Positions 43,646 through 50,976 of a DNA stretch of 64,000 nt are shown here, piece by piece. The translations under genes and the position numbers were made by a program. How positions within the stretch are numbered: position 1 is the first letter of the stretch; each line of letters opens with the position of its first letter. Source of the DNA: Cupriavidus agavae (GTDB taxonomy: Bacteria; Pseudomonadota; Gammaproteobacteria; Burkholderiales; Burkholderiaceae); NCBI RefSeq assembly GCF_004217045.1, contig NZ_SGXM01000012.1, forward strand, positions 62,001 to 126,000. The letters run 5' to 3'. Under the pieces are notes generated by a model that worked only from the letters and a program-made list of their open reading frames with translations, ran no database searches and was not told the origin of the DNA.

Positions 43646-44584
43646 CTAGATCGACTTCGCCAGCCGGTACAGCATCAGCACACCGGCGATTTCCAGCGCC
43701 GCCGCGCCGATCAGCATCGCGCGGCCCGAGGGGTCGCGCCACATCAGCAGGATGTACCCGGCGTTCATCACGAACAGCCCGCCCGCCACCACCAGCGGCA
43801 GCAGCCCGAGCACCCAGGCCGAGAGCCGCGTCTCGGCCGAGAGCGCCAGCAGCTCGCGCTGGGCTTCCTCTCGGTCACGCATGAATGTGGCGGTGCGCTC
43901 CATCACCACGTCGGCCCGCCCGCCGTAGCGTTGCGAGAGCCGCAGCACCGACGCCACGATCACCAGCTCGTCGATGCGATAGGCGCGGCCCACCAGCGAC
44001 ACCGCCTGGTCCAGCTCCTTGCCCGCCCGCTGCAGGTGAATGGCCTGCACGAGGCAATGGCGCAGCGGCGCCTCGGTGTTGGCCACGGCGTTCTGGAACG
44101 CGGCCGGCACGCTGCTGCCGATCGTCATCAGCCGCACCACGCCGTCGAGGAAGCCCGGCAACTGGCGCAGCATCTTGTCCTTGATGCGGCGGATGCGCAT
44201 CGACAGCATGAACACCAGCAGCGCGGCGGCCAGCACCAGCATCGACGCGGCGCCCACCAACCCGCCGGCCAGCGCGCCAACCACCACCAGCGCCAGCGGC
44301 GGCATGCCCCAGCGCAGATAGACGCCGCGCGACGGCGTCAGGTCCGCCCGACGCAGCAGTTCGGTCCAGCGCCGGCGCAGGTCGCGCGCGCTGCCGGCGG
44401 GCACCGGCTCGGTCGCCACCGCGTAGCGCGCCCGCACCTGCTCGGTCTGCGCCGTCAGGTGGGCCCGCGCATGCTCGGCCTGGGCGCGGCCACGCGCGCC
44501 GGCCAGCATCAGCAGGCCCAGCCCCAGCAGCACCAGGGCACATGCGGCAAGGAGCAGGCTGGCGCTAGAGGTCAAAGCGGTCAT
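43646..44584 (-). CDS. tadB: TadB, pilus inner-membrane platform protein
   Basis: A 312-aa protein of the type II secretion F family. The ATG at 44584 starts MTALTSSASLLLAACALVLLGLGLLML, an N-terminal membrane helix. More helices lie near residues 95-130, and the F domain contains LRQLPGFLDGVVRLMTIGSSVPAAFQNAV and VIVASVLRLSQRYGGRADVVMERTA. The C-terminal helices include GLLPLVVAGGLFVMNAGYILL. It overlaps the end of tadA by 20 bases, so translation is coupled. Confidence 0.94.
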   Translation of the reverse strand: MTALTSSASLLLAACALVLLGLGLLMLAGARGRAQAEHARAHLTAQTEQVRARYAVATEPVPAGSARDLRRRWTELLRRADLTPSRGVYLRWGMPPLALVVVGALAGGLVGAASMLVLAAALLVFMLSMRIRRIKDKMLRQLPGFLDGVVRLMTIGSSVPAAFQNAVANTEAPLRHCLVQAIHLQRAGKELDQAVSLVGRAYRIDELVIVASVLRLSQRYGGRADVVMERTATFMRDREEAQRELLALSAETRLSAWVLGLLPLVVAGGLFVMNAGYILLMWRDPSGRAMLIGAAALEIAGVLMLYRLAKSI

Positions 44585-45881
44585 CCAGCGTGAAGCCGGC
44601 CGGGCGCATGCGGGCCAGCTTGGGCGAATGGGGCAGGATGCCGAGCGATTGCCAGCGGTCCGTCTCGGTGCCGTCCGGGTTCTGCACGGGGTCGTGGCGG
44701 TACAGTTCCTGCGTCGAGATGATGTTGTCGCCGAGCCCGGTGACTTCGGTGACTGACACGATGCGGCGCCGGCCACTCGACAGCCGGCCGATCTGCACGA
44801 TGAAATCCACCGCGTTGGCGATCTGCCGGCGCAGGCTCACCTCGCTGCCCTGGAAGCCGGCAAAGCCGGCCAGCATCTCCAGCCGGTACAGGCATTCGCG
44901 CGGGCTGCTGGCGTGGATCGTGCCCATCGATCCGTCGTGGCCGGTGCTCATGGCCTGCAGCATCTCCAGCACCTCGCCGCCGCGCACCTCGCCCACGATG
45001 ATGCGGTCCGGGCGCATCCGCAGGCTGTTGCGCAGCAGGTCGCGGATCGTTACGGTGCCGGTGCCCTCGAAGCCGCCGGGCCGGCTTTCCAGCCGCACCA
45101 CGTGCGGGTGGTTGAGCGCCAGTTCGGCGGTGTCCTCGATCGTGATCACGCGCTCGGTGACCGGCATGAACGTGGCCAGCGCGTTGAGCAGCGACGTCTT
45201 GCCCGAACTCGTGCCGCCGCTGACCAGGATGTTGCAGCGCGCCCGCACGGCGGCTTCCAGCAGCTCGTTGATCTCGGGGCTCATGGTGCCGAGCGCCTGC
45301 AGGTCGGCCGGTGTCAGCGGATCCTTGCGGAACTTGCGGATGGAGACCACCGGGCCGGCCAGCGCCAGCGGCGGGATGATCACGTTGATGCGGCCGCCGT
45401 CGGGCAGGCGCGCATCGACCATCGGGTTCGATTCGTCGAGCCGGCGCCCGATCGGCGCCAGGATGCGGCGCACGATGCGCAACAGGTGGCCGTTGTCGGC
45501 AAAGCGCACCGGAATCCGCTCCAGCACGCCATGGCGCGACACGTACACGTCATGATGCCCGTTGACGAGGATGTCTTCCACGGCAGCGTCGTGCAGCAGG
45601 TCCTCGATCGGGCCGAAGCCGGCCAGCTCCTTGGTCAGTGCCTCGGAGATCTGGCGCAGCTCGGCCTCGTTGATCGGGATGCGGCGCAGCCGCGTGAAAC
45701 TCTCCAGTTCCAGGTCGACGAAGCGCTGGATCGCCGCGCGCGACCAGCGCCCGAACTCGGCACCCAGTTCCTCGATGCGCGTGAGCAGGTGTTCGTGCGC
45801 GGCCTCCTTGATCTTGTGGAACTCCTGCGAGACAGGAAACGGAGCGGCGGGGTTATCCGAGAATTCGATCGCGTCGGTCAT
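44565..45881 (-). CDS. tadA: TadA, pilus assembly ATPase (CpaF)
   Basis: A 438-aa secretion ATPase of the VirB11/PulE superfamily. After an N-terminal helical domain (SQEFHKIKEAAHEHLLTRIEELG) come IEDLLHDAAVEDILVNGHHDVYV, Walker A LVSGGTSSGKTSLLNAL (about residues 222-238), the Asp box TIEDTAEL, Walker B-like IIVGEVRGGEVLEMLQAMSTGHDGS and the His box. It powers Flp pilus extension and retraction. The start at 45881 is the last good ATG before the conserved domain; the upstream frame is tadZ shadow. Confidence 0.96.
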   Translation of the reverse strand: MTDAIEFSDNPAAPFPVSQEFHKIKEAAHEHLLTRIEELGAEFGRWSRAAIQRFVDLELESFTRLRRIPINEAELRQISEALTKELAGFGPIEDLLHDAAVEDILVNGHHDVYVSRHGVLERIPVRFADNGHLLRIVRRILAPIGRRLDESNPMVDARLPDGGRINVIIPPLALAGPVVSIRKFRKDPLTPADLQALGTMSPEINELLEAAVRARCNILVSGGTSSGKTSLLNALATFMPVTERVITIEDTAELALNHPHVVRLESRPGGFEGTGTVTIRDLLRNSLRMRPDRIIVGEVRGGEVLEMLQAMSTGHDGSMGTIHASSPRECLYRLEMLAGFAGFQGSEVSLRRQIANAVDFIVQIGRLSSGRRRIVSVTEVTGLGDNIISTQELYRHDPVQNPDGTETDRWQSLGILPHSPKLARMRPAGFTLDDRFDL

Positions 45882-45882
45882 G

Positions 45883-47103
45883 TCAGTTCCCGGCCCGGGC
45901 GGGGCGCGCCACACGCAGCGCCTCGGGCAGTTTGTCCTTGATGCGCGCCAGGATGCCGCGCTCGGCAGCCTGCCCGGCGCGGTAGCCCAGTTGCTCCACC
46001 AGCGCGCCCAGCGCCCGCACGTAGGGGTCGGCCGGGGCCTCGTCGGCCAGCACCACGCCCCGGTTGGCCGCCTGCAGCAGCGCGGCGCGGCGCTCCGGCA
46101 GCGTGGCCACGCTGGCCACGCCGATGCGCGCGGCAATCTCCCGGGCGTCGACGTCGAGGTCCGGGTCGAAACGCGAGACCAGCAGATGCAGGTCCTGGCG
46201 GTCGATCTCGCGCTTGCGCAGTTCCTGCAGCAGTTCGGCGGCCGAGACGATGGCGCCCACGCTCTGCTCGGCCACCACCACCACGGCATCGGCCGCCTTC
46301 ACGATCTGCGTCATGAACTCGGCGTTGGTGAAGCCGCCGAGGTCGATCACCTGCAGGTCGAAGAACGCGCGCAGGCGGTCGAGCAGCGTCAGTGCCTCGG
46401 CGTGCGAGATGTCGCGCAGTTCGCCCAGCGCGGCCGGCAGCGGCAGCACCGATACGCCGTTGGCATGGCGCGCCAGCGCGGTCTGCACGAACACATGGTC
46501 GAAGCGCCGCACATTGCGCACCGCCTCGACGAAATGGAACTCGGGGGAAATGTTCAGGTACAGCGCGCCGTCGCGTGCGGGCAGGCCCAGGTCCACCAGC
46601 AACACCTCGGCGTCCTGCTGCTGGCGCACCGCCGCTGCCAGGTTCACGGCCAGGCTCGTCACCCCCACGCCGGGGCGCGCGCCGAGCAGGGCCACCACCT
46701 TGCCATGGCGGTCCTTGTGCGTCACCGCGCGCACCTGGGCGCGCGGCACCATCAGGCGCCTGACGGCCGCCGTCACCTGCGCGGGCGCGCCGCGCAGCTC
46801 GATGAAATCGCGCACGCCCGCGCGCAGCGCCGTGAGCATCGTCTCGGCTTCGGCCGCGTGGCCCACGGCCACCAGCGGCAGTTGCGGGAACAGCCGCACC
46901 ACCTGCTCGGCCAGCCGCGCCGAATCCGCCGCGTGCGCCGCCGTGAAGTCGAGGAAGACCAGGCCCGGCCGCAGCGCGCCGATCTGCTCGATGAACGCCT
47001 CCTGCGCGCCATCCTCGGCCACGAGCTTGCCGCTGCCGTGGAGCGCCTGCGCCAGCCAGCGGCGCACGTCCTCGTGCGTGGTGTTCAGCAGAAACTCATC
47101 CAT
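45883..47103 (-). CDS. tadZ: TadZ/CpaE, pilus localisation ATPase
   Basis: A 406-aa protein. The N-terminal atypical receiver domain (about 1-125) has no clear phospho-site (GLVFLDFTAAHA). A ParA/MinD-type ATPase follows, with a deviant Walker A, LLGARPGVGVTSLAVNLA, in which GKT reads GVT, and then LLVDLGLPARDGAL and DLQVIDLGGF. TadZ directs the Tad machine to its cell location. The ATG at 47103 is preferred; a TTG eight codons upstream is possible. Confidence 0.93.
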   Translation of the reverse strand: MDEFLLNTTHEDVRRWLAQALHGSGKLVAEDGAQEAFIEQIGALRPGLVFLDFTAAHAADSARLAEQVVRLFPQLPLVAVGHAAEAETMLTALRAGVRDFIELRGAPAQVTAAVRRLMVPRAQVRAVTHKDRHGKVVALLGARPGVGVTSLAVNLAAAVRQQQDAEVLLVDLGLPARDGALYLNISPEFHFVEAVRNVRRFDHVFVQTALARHANGVSVLPLPAALGELRDISHAEALTLLDRLRAFFDLQVIDLGGFTNAEFMTQIVKAADAVVVVAEQSVGAIVSAAELLQELRKREIDRQDLHLLVSRFDPDLDVDAREIAARIGVASVATLPERRAALLQAANRGVVLADEAPADPYVRALGALVEQLGYRAGQAAERGILARIKDKLPEALRVARPARAGN

Positions 47104-47139
47104 CCGGCTGTCTCGCTCCCTCTGCAATCAAGGTGACGG

Positions 47140-48549
47140 TTACCGGGAGAAGCCCGGCAGCGTCGGATCCACGTACTCGCCCATCACGAAGCGGCCCCAG
47201 ACGTTGGGGCTGGCGCTCGTGCGGCCCTCGTTGCCCACGCTCGCCACGGCCTGCGAATCGCGGGCCAGCGGCTTCACCAGGTGCGGCGTGACGACGATCA
47301 TCAGTTCGCGGTCCTCCTGGTGGAAATTCAGGTTCTTGAAGAAGCTGCCCAGGATCGGCAGATCGCCGAGAAAGGGCACCTTGCTCACGTTGCTGACCGT
47401 GTTGCGGCTGACCAGCCCGCCAATCACGAAACTCTCGCCATCGCCCAGCTCGATCATGGTGTCGGCGCGCCGCGTGACGATGGCTGGCACCGACGCGCCG
47501 TTGATCGAGATGCCGCGCGAGGGGTCGAGGTCGCTGGCCTCGGGTGCCACCTTCAGCGCGATGCGCTCGCTCGACAGCACCGTGGGCGAGACCGTCAGCC
47601 CGATGCCGAACGGCTTGAACTGGATCGTCGTGGTGCCCAGCGCCTGCGGCACCGGAATCGGAATCTCGCCGCCGGCCAGGAAGCTGGCGCTCTGCCCCGA
47701 CAGCGCCACCAGGCTCGGCTCGGCCAGCACGCGCACCAGCCCGTTCGATTCGAGCAGGCTCAGGTTGGCGAAGATGCCCTTGGACGCCGAGACCGCCACG
47801 AGGTTGAACGCGCTGCTGATCGGCGAGACCATCTCGATCGACGGGTTCGGCATCGTGATGTTGTCCGCCTTGGTCAGCGAAGACGGGCTGAACGATCCGA
47901 ACGCGAAGCCGTTCTTGCTGCGCAGGAAGTTCAGCCCCACCTCCTTGAGCACGGTCTTGCTGATCTCCACCACCTTCACGTCAACCTGCACCGTGCCCGA
48001 GACCGGCACGATCGAGCGGTCCACCACCACGCCACCCTTGCCGTCCGGGCCGCCGACCGCCGCGCGGGCGGCCTGCTGGACGCGCGCCGCGGCCGGGGCA
48101 TTGGGCGACTGGCCGCTGATCGCGGCGCCCGAGGCCGACAGGTCGAGCTGCGCGCCATCGGCCTCGCGGGCCACCGCATCCACCTGCACCGCGTACCGCA
48201 CGGGCGCCGCGTTGCGGCTCCACAGCAGCAGGTCGGTGACGCCGGGCTTCTTCGCCACCACGAGCACCGACGGGACACCGCCCTTGTTCTTGAGCAACAG
48301 CGCGTCGGCCACGGCCGGATTGCCTACCGCCACGCGCTCCAGCGCCTGGCCGGGCCGGATCTCCTGCTGCGCGCCGGCCAGCAGCCGCACGGTGCGGGCC
48401 GGCTGCGCCTCCGCCGGCGCCGTCTGCGCGGCGGTGGGGCGCATGGTGAGCGCAGAGGCGGCGGCCAGCGCCAGCAGCGCGGCCAGCATCCACTTGGTCA
48501 TCGTCGGTCGCGTCCGCGCCATCACACGGTCCTGATTTGGTTTGCGCAT
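47140..48549 (-). CDS. rcpA: RcpA/CpaC, outer-membrane secretin of the Tad pilus
   Basis: A 469-aa secretin. It has an N-terminal signal peptide; the frame starts at 48549 but MARTRP or MTKWML, 9 and 16 codons inside, are possible starts. A BON/N0-like segment (LLAGAQQEIRPGQALERVAVGNPAVAD) is followed by the N1 part (QVDVKVVEISKTVLKEVGLNF) and the C-terminal secretin core (VRVLAEPSLVALSGQSASFLAGGEIPIPV, IELGDGESFVIGGLVSRN, VPFLGDLPILGSFFK, ELMIVVTPHLV). It forms the outer-membrane channel for the Flp pilus. Confidence 0.95.
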   Translation of the reverse strand: MRKPNQDRVMARTRPTMTKWMLAALLALAAASALTMRPTAAQTAPAEAQPARTVRLLAGAQQEIRPGQALERVAVGNPAVADALLLKNKGGVPSVLVVAKKPGVTDLLLWSRNAAPVRYAVQVDAVAREADGAQLDLSASGAAISGQSPNAPAAARVQQAARAAVGGPDGKGGVVVDRSIVPVSGTVQVDVKVVEISKTVLKEVGLNFLRSKNGFAFGSFSPSSLTKADNITMPNPSIEMVSPISSAFNLVAVSASKGIFANLSLLESNGLVRVLAEPSLVALSGQSASFLAGGEIPIPVPQALGTTTIQFKPFGIGLTVSPTVLSSERIALKVAPEASDLDPSRGISINGASVPAIVTRRADTMIELGDGESFVIGGLVSRNTVSNVSKVPFLGDLPILGSFFKNLNFHQEDRELMIVVTPHLVKPLARDSQAVASVGNEGRTSASPNVWGRFVMGEYVDPTLPGFSR

Positions 48550-48562
48550 GCCGTGTTGTCCG

Positions 48563-49510
48563 TTATTCGATCTCTCGCTTGCCGGCGCGGATCACTTCCA
48601 CGCCGCCACGGTTGTCCTGGGGCTCGCGCCGTGCCGCCGCCGGGGCCGGCTGGGCCACTGCCACCTGCCGCAGCGCCGCTGCCGGCGCACGCGGCGTGTC
48701 GGTCCCCACCAGCCCGGCCAGGCTCACGCCCGCCGCGGCCTTGTCCACGGGCGCGCGTTCGGCCGGCGGCGGCACGCCGGCACGCGCCTGCAGCACCGGC
48801 GCCGGCTCGGCGAACATGCCCTCGCTCGGCAACGCCTCGTCATGCGGGTTACGCAGCGCCAGGATCAGCCGCCCGGCCTGCTGCGCCATCGCCAGCTTGC
48901 CTACCTGCTCCACGGGCACCGCCAGCACCGCCGTCTTGGCGCCTTCACGGCGCGCCATCATCTGTTCGCCCTGCGGCCTGGCGGCCTCGTTGACCGCGCC
49001 GGCACCGTAGGCCAGCACGCGCAGGTGCGGCACCAGCAGGCGGGTCTGGCTGTCGGCAATCTCCTGGCTGTCGCGGCGCAGGATCACGAACACGTCCACG
49101 AAATCGCCGGGCTGCACCTGATGGCCCACGCCCACCACCTCATCCACCGCCACGGCCAGCGCGCGGCTGCCTTCGGGAATCTGCCGCGCCAGTCCGGCCA
49201 GCAACTGGCTTTCGAGCACGGGCACGTTGGCGCCGAGGTTGACCAGCGGCACCTGGCCGGCCACGCGCGTGACGTCGCGGTAGGCGCCGGCGGGGTCCAT
49301 CGGCAGTTGCATCACGGTCAGGGCATCGGCCGGCAGCGGCTTGCCTGCCTCCACGGCCCGCGTGGTCACCACCACGGCATGCGTGGCGGCCGGCGTGTTG
49401 CTGGCCACCGGCAATGGCTGGTGGCGCGCCACGCGCCAGGCCATCAGCGCCAGCAGTCCGGCCAGGACCAGCAGCACGATGGCCAGGATCCGTATCTGTT
49501 TGCTGCTCAT
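48563..49510 (-). CDS. cpaB: CpaB/RcpC, Flp pilus assembly protein
   Basis: A 315-aa protein with an N-terminal membrane anchor (about 5-25, IRILAIVLLVLAGLLALMAWRVA), a SAF domain (VVTTRAVEAGKPLPADALTVMQLP) and a RcpC-like domain (LAVAVDEVVGVGHQVQPGDFVDVFVIL). The Pro/Ala-rich C-terminus is variable. It is periplasmic and associated with the secretin. The ATG at 49510 has AAGGTGG upstream; a GTG three codons earlier is less likely. Confidence 0.93.
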   Translation of the reverse strand: MSSKQIRILAIVLLVLAGLLALMAWRVARHQPLPVASNTPAATHAVVVTTRAVEAGKPLPADALTVMQLPMDPAGAYRDVTRVAGQVPLVNLGANVPVLESQLLAGLARQIPEGSRALAVAVDEVVGVGHQVQPGDFVDVFVILRRDSQEIADSQTRLLVPHLRVLAYGAGAVNEAARPQGEQMMARREGAKTAVLAVPVEQVGKLAMAQQAGRLILALRNPHDEALPSEGMFAEPAPVLQARAGVPPPAERAPVDKAAAGVSLAGLVGTDTPRAPAAALRQVAVAQPAPAAARREPQDNRGGVEVIRAGKREIE

Positions 49511-49534
49511 ATCAGCCACCTTTGCGTCATCGAT

Positions 49535-49996
49535 TCAGATATCCGGGGAAAGCTGGACCACGGCGTGGCCGGTCAGCGTGGTGGGAACGGGGACGAACGG
49601 GACCACCGGCAGCAGCGTGCTGGTTCGCAGGTTCAGCGTGACCTGGACGCATTGCTGGCCGGGCGGCGCGGTGCAGGCCATGGCCTGCGCGCCGGAGCCG
49701 TTCAGGAGCCCGTTGGCCACCGAGGCAGGCAGAACGCCGCGGGCGGTCTGGTCGGCCGCGGAGACACGCAGCGCGAGGGTCTCGGCCAGCGTGCCGTTGT
49801 TCGAAGTGAGCGGATAACGCAGGGCAGCCCGCGCACCTTCCTCGGCGGCGAGCGTGAGCACCTGCTGCATGGCCAGGATCACGCCGTAGTAGGCGATTCC
49901 CAGGACCAGCGCCAGCAGGACCGGAAACACCAGTGCGAATTCAACTGCCACGGCACCGTTGTCGCGATGACGGTGCGCGTCTCCCCGTGATGCCAT
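49535..49996 (-). CDS. tadE: TadE, minor pseudopilin-like protein
   Basis: A 153-aa protein with the TadE-type prepilin-like N-terminus: GAVAVEFALVFPVLLALVLGIAYYGVI, including the conserved Glu at +5 after the Gly. The C-terminal ~100 residues are periplasmic, with two Cys (MACTAPPGQQC). It would need processing by a prepilin peptidase. It lies 24 bases upstream of cpaB and 362 bases after flp. Confidence 0.92.
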   Translation of the reverse strand: MASRGDAHRHRDNGAVAVEFALVFPVLLALVLGIAYYGVILAMQQVLTLAAEEGARAALRYPLTSNNGTLAETLALRVSAADQTARGVLPASVANGLLNGSGAQAMACTAPPGQQCVQVTLNLRTSTLLPVVPFVPVPTTLTGHAVVQLSPDI

Positions 49997-50358
49997 GCTT
50001 CACCCAGACTTGTTCGCTACGCCAACCCGATGGCGATCCGACACCGCGCCACCGGCGCCGGCATGGCTGCCGGCGCCGGGGACGGTGTGCCCAGTGGGCG
50101 TACCCTTGCTGCTCTTGCGCGACTTGGAACCACTCTTACTGTCTTGCCTGGCCGTCCGTGATTGCCTGCGGCCAGTGCCGAGCTACCACTGCTTCAGTTG
50201 CCTGCTGCAAGGCTCGTCTGACAGGCGATTGCCCCCGCGTGCCACCGCCTGCCTGGCGAGATCAGTGTTGACGCACGAGCGAGCCCCTTCACCGCCGCGC
50301 GTGAAGCCGCGGCCGGTGATTGCCATGCGTTTTCAGTGAATGGTGCGGCGGTCGGCTG
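49997..50358 (-). other. Structured gap between flp and tadE
   Basis: Within a tightly packed operon this 362-base interval has no supported gene. The usual tadV/cpaA prepilin peptidase, often found between flp and the rest, is absent. It contains a perfect 12-bp hairpin (50052-50063 with 50068-50079, loop TGGC). A 47-codon minus-strand frame beginning ATGGCAATC at 50326 has no recognisable features and is not called a gene. The gap could hold an mRNA processing site or a second promoter. Confidence 0.6.
50052..50079. other. 12-bp GC hairpin in the flp-tadE gap
   Basis: CCGGCGCCGGCA and TGCCGGCGCCGG with a 4-base loop. On the minus strand it lies ~280 bases after the flp stop and ~55 before tadE. 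No T-run follows; it may protect the abundant pilin message or reduce read-through. Confidence 0.55.
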
Positions 50359-50553
50359 TCAGGGGCCGGTCTTGGGAACGATGGAGCTGACGGATTCGCC
50401 AAGCTTGACGAACACGGTGCCGAGATCGGTGCCCAGCGCCTTGGCGCCGGTGACGATCCCGAGTGCGATCAGGCCCACGATGAGGCCATACTCGATGGCG
50501 GTGGCACCGCGCTGGGTGCGTTTGGAAAGCTTGAATTGCGCCAGTTGCTTCAT
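50359..50553 (-). CDS. flp: Flp, major Tad pilin
   Basis: A 64-aa prepilin. The short basic leader (MKQLAQFKLSKRTQRG) is followed after the Gly by ATAIEYGLIVGLIALGIVTGA, the Flp motif with Glu at +5 and Tyr at +6. The C-terminal part (LGTDLGTVFVKLGESVSS) is typical. It polymerises into adhesive Flp pili after cleavage. The ATG at 50553 is used. It is the first gene of the pilus operon, with a long leader. Confidence 0.96.
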   Translation of the reverse strand: MKQLAQFKLSKRTQRGATAIEYGLIVGLIALGIVTGAKALGTDLGTVFVKLGESVSSIVPKTGP

Positions 50554-50800
50554 GATGAACGTCACTCCCGAAAGGATTTGCCCTGATGGATCCCAGCAGC
50601 ACGTCGTGACCCCGATCCGGTTGCCATCTAGTGACTACTTGTGGCGCTTATGTTGTTTTTGTTGCTGGTAGACAATTTATAAGACAAGGCTTGTTTCATC
50701 CATACCCCCCATTCGAGCTATGGCTGGACCAGCTTAAAGTAGGACAAACGTTTGAAACAACAGCGCCCCTCTCCGCCTTCGGTATGAGGCAAAGCTAATT

Positions 50801-50814
50801 GTTAAAGAGCGCGC
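50801..50814 (-). promoter_or_regulatory. BoxA-like antitermination element
   Basis: Minus-strand GCGCTCTTTAACAA contains CGCTCTTTAACA, 11 of 12 bases of the rrn boxA consensus TGCTCTTTAACA bound by NusB-NusE. It is ~250 bases upstream of flp in the direction of transcription, just past a terminator-like stem. Function in a non-rRNA operon is inference. Confidence 0.4.
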
Positions 50815-50827
50815 AATAAAAACAGGT

Positions 50828-50875
50828 CTGCCGTGCACGGGTCCGCACGTTTGGCGGCGGCACAGTGCACGGCAG
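50828..50875 (-). terminator. Terminator-like inverted repeat after the minus-strand lipoprotein gene
   Basis: A perfect 11-bp inverted repeat CTGCCGTGCAC / GTGCACGGCAG (50828-50838 and 50865-50875) with a 26-base loop. On the minus strand it is followed by ACCTGTTTTTATTG, a T-run. It is about 100 bases after the lipoprotein stop. The large loop makes it atypical. Confidence 0.55.
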
Positions 50876-50976
50876 GAAATAAAAGGATGCGCCGCGCGGG
50901 GTAAGGACGACAACGCACCGTAAAGTAGTCGGACGGGATGGCAGGGAAAGTCCCAGTCATCCCGGTAAAACGTGTC

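Larger units (their letters stand above)
50554..50976 (-). promoter_or_regulatory. flp upstream region
   Basis: 423 bases without a gene, AT-rich between 50630 and 50830. Reading towards flp it contains: the terminator-like inverted repeat of the lipoprotein gene (50875-50828), a boxA-like GCGCTCTTTAACAA (50814-50801), the 10-base palindrome CAAACGTTTG (50745-50754) and a TTATAAAT patch around 50678-50685 that could be a -10. No clear sigma-54 -24/-12 site was found despite the sigma-54 activator at the far end of the operon. Confidence 0.5.

Noticed and set aside
44565-46289. N-terminal extension of TadA to 46289
   Set aside because: The extra ~136 codons run antiparallel in reading register over tadZ and give Arg/Trp/Pro-rich nonsense; family TadA starts near 45881.
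50230-50245. Sigma-54-like GTGGCACGCGGGGGCA on the minus strand in the flp-tadE gap
   Set aside because: The GG and GC dinucleotides are one base too close and the TTGC element is missing; spacing is critical for sigma-54 promoters.
50182-50326. 47-codon minus-strand frame (starts MAITGRGF) between flp and tadE
   Set aside because: No ribosome site, no membrane helices or peptidase motifs, composition not like neighbouring genes.
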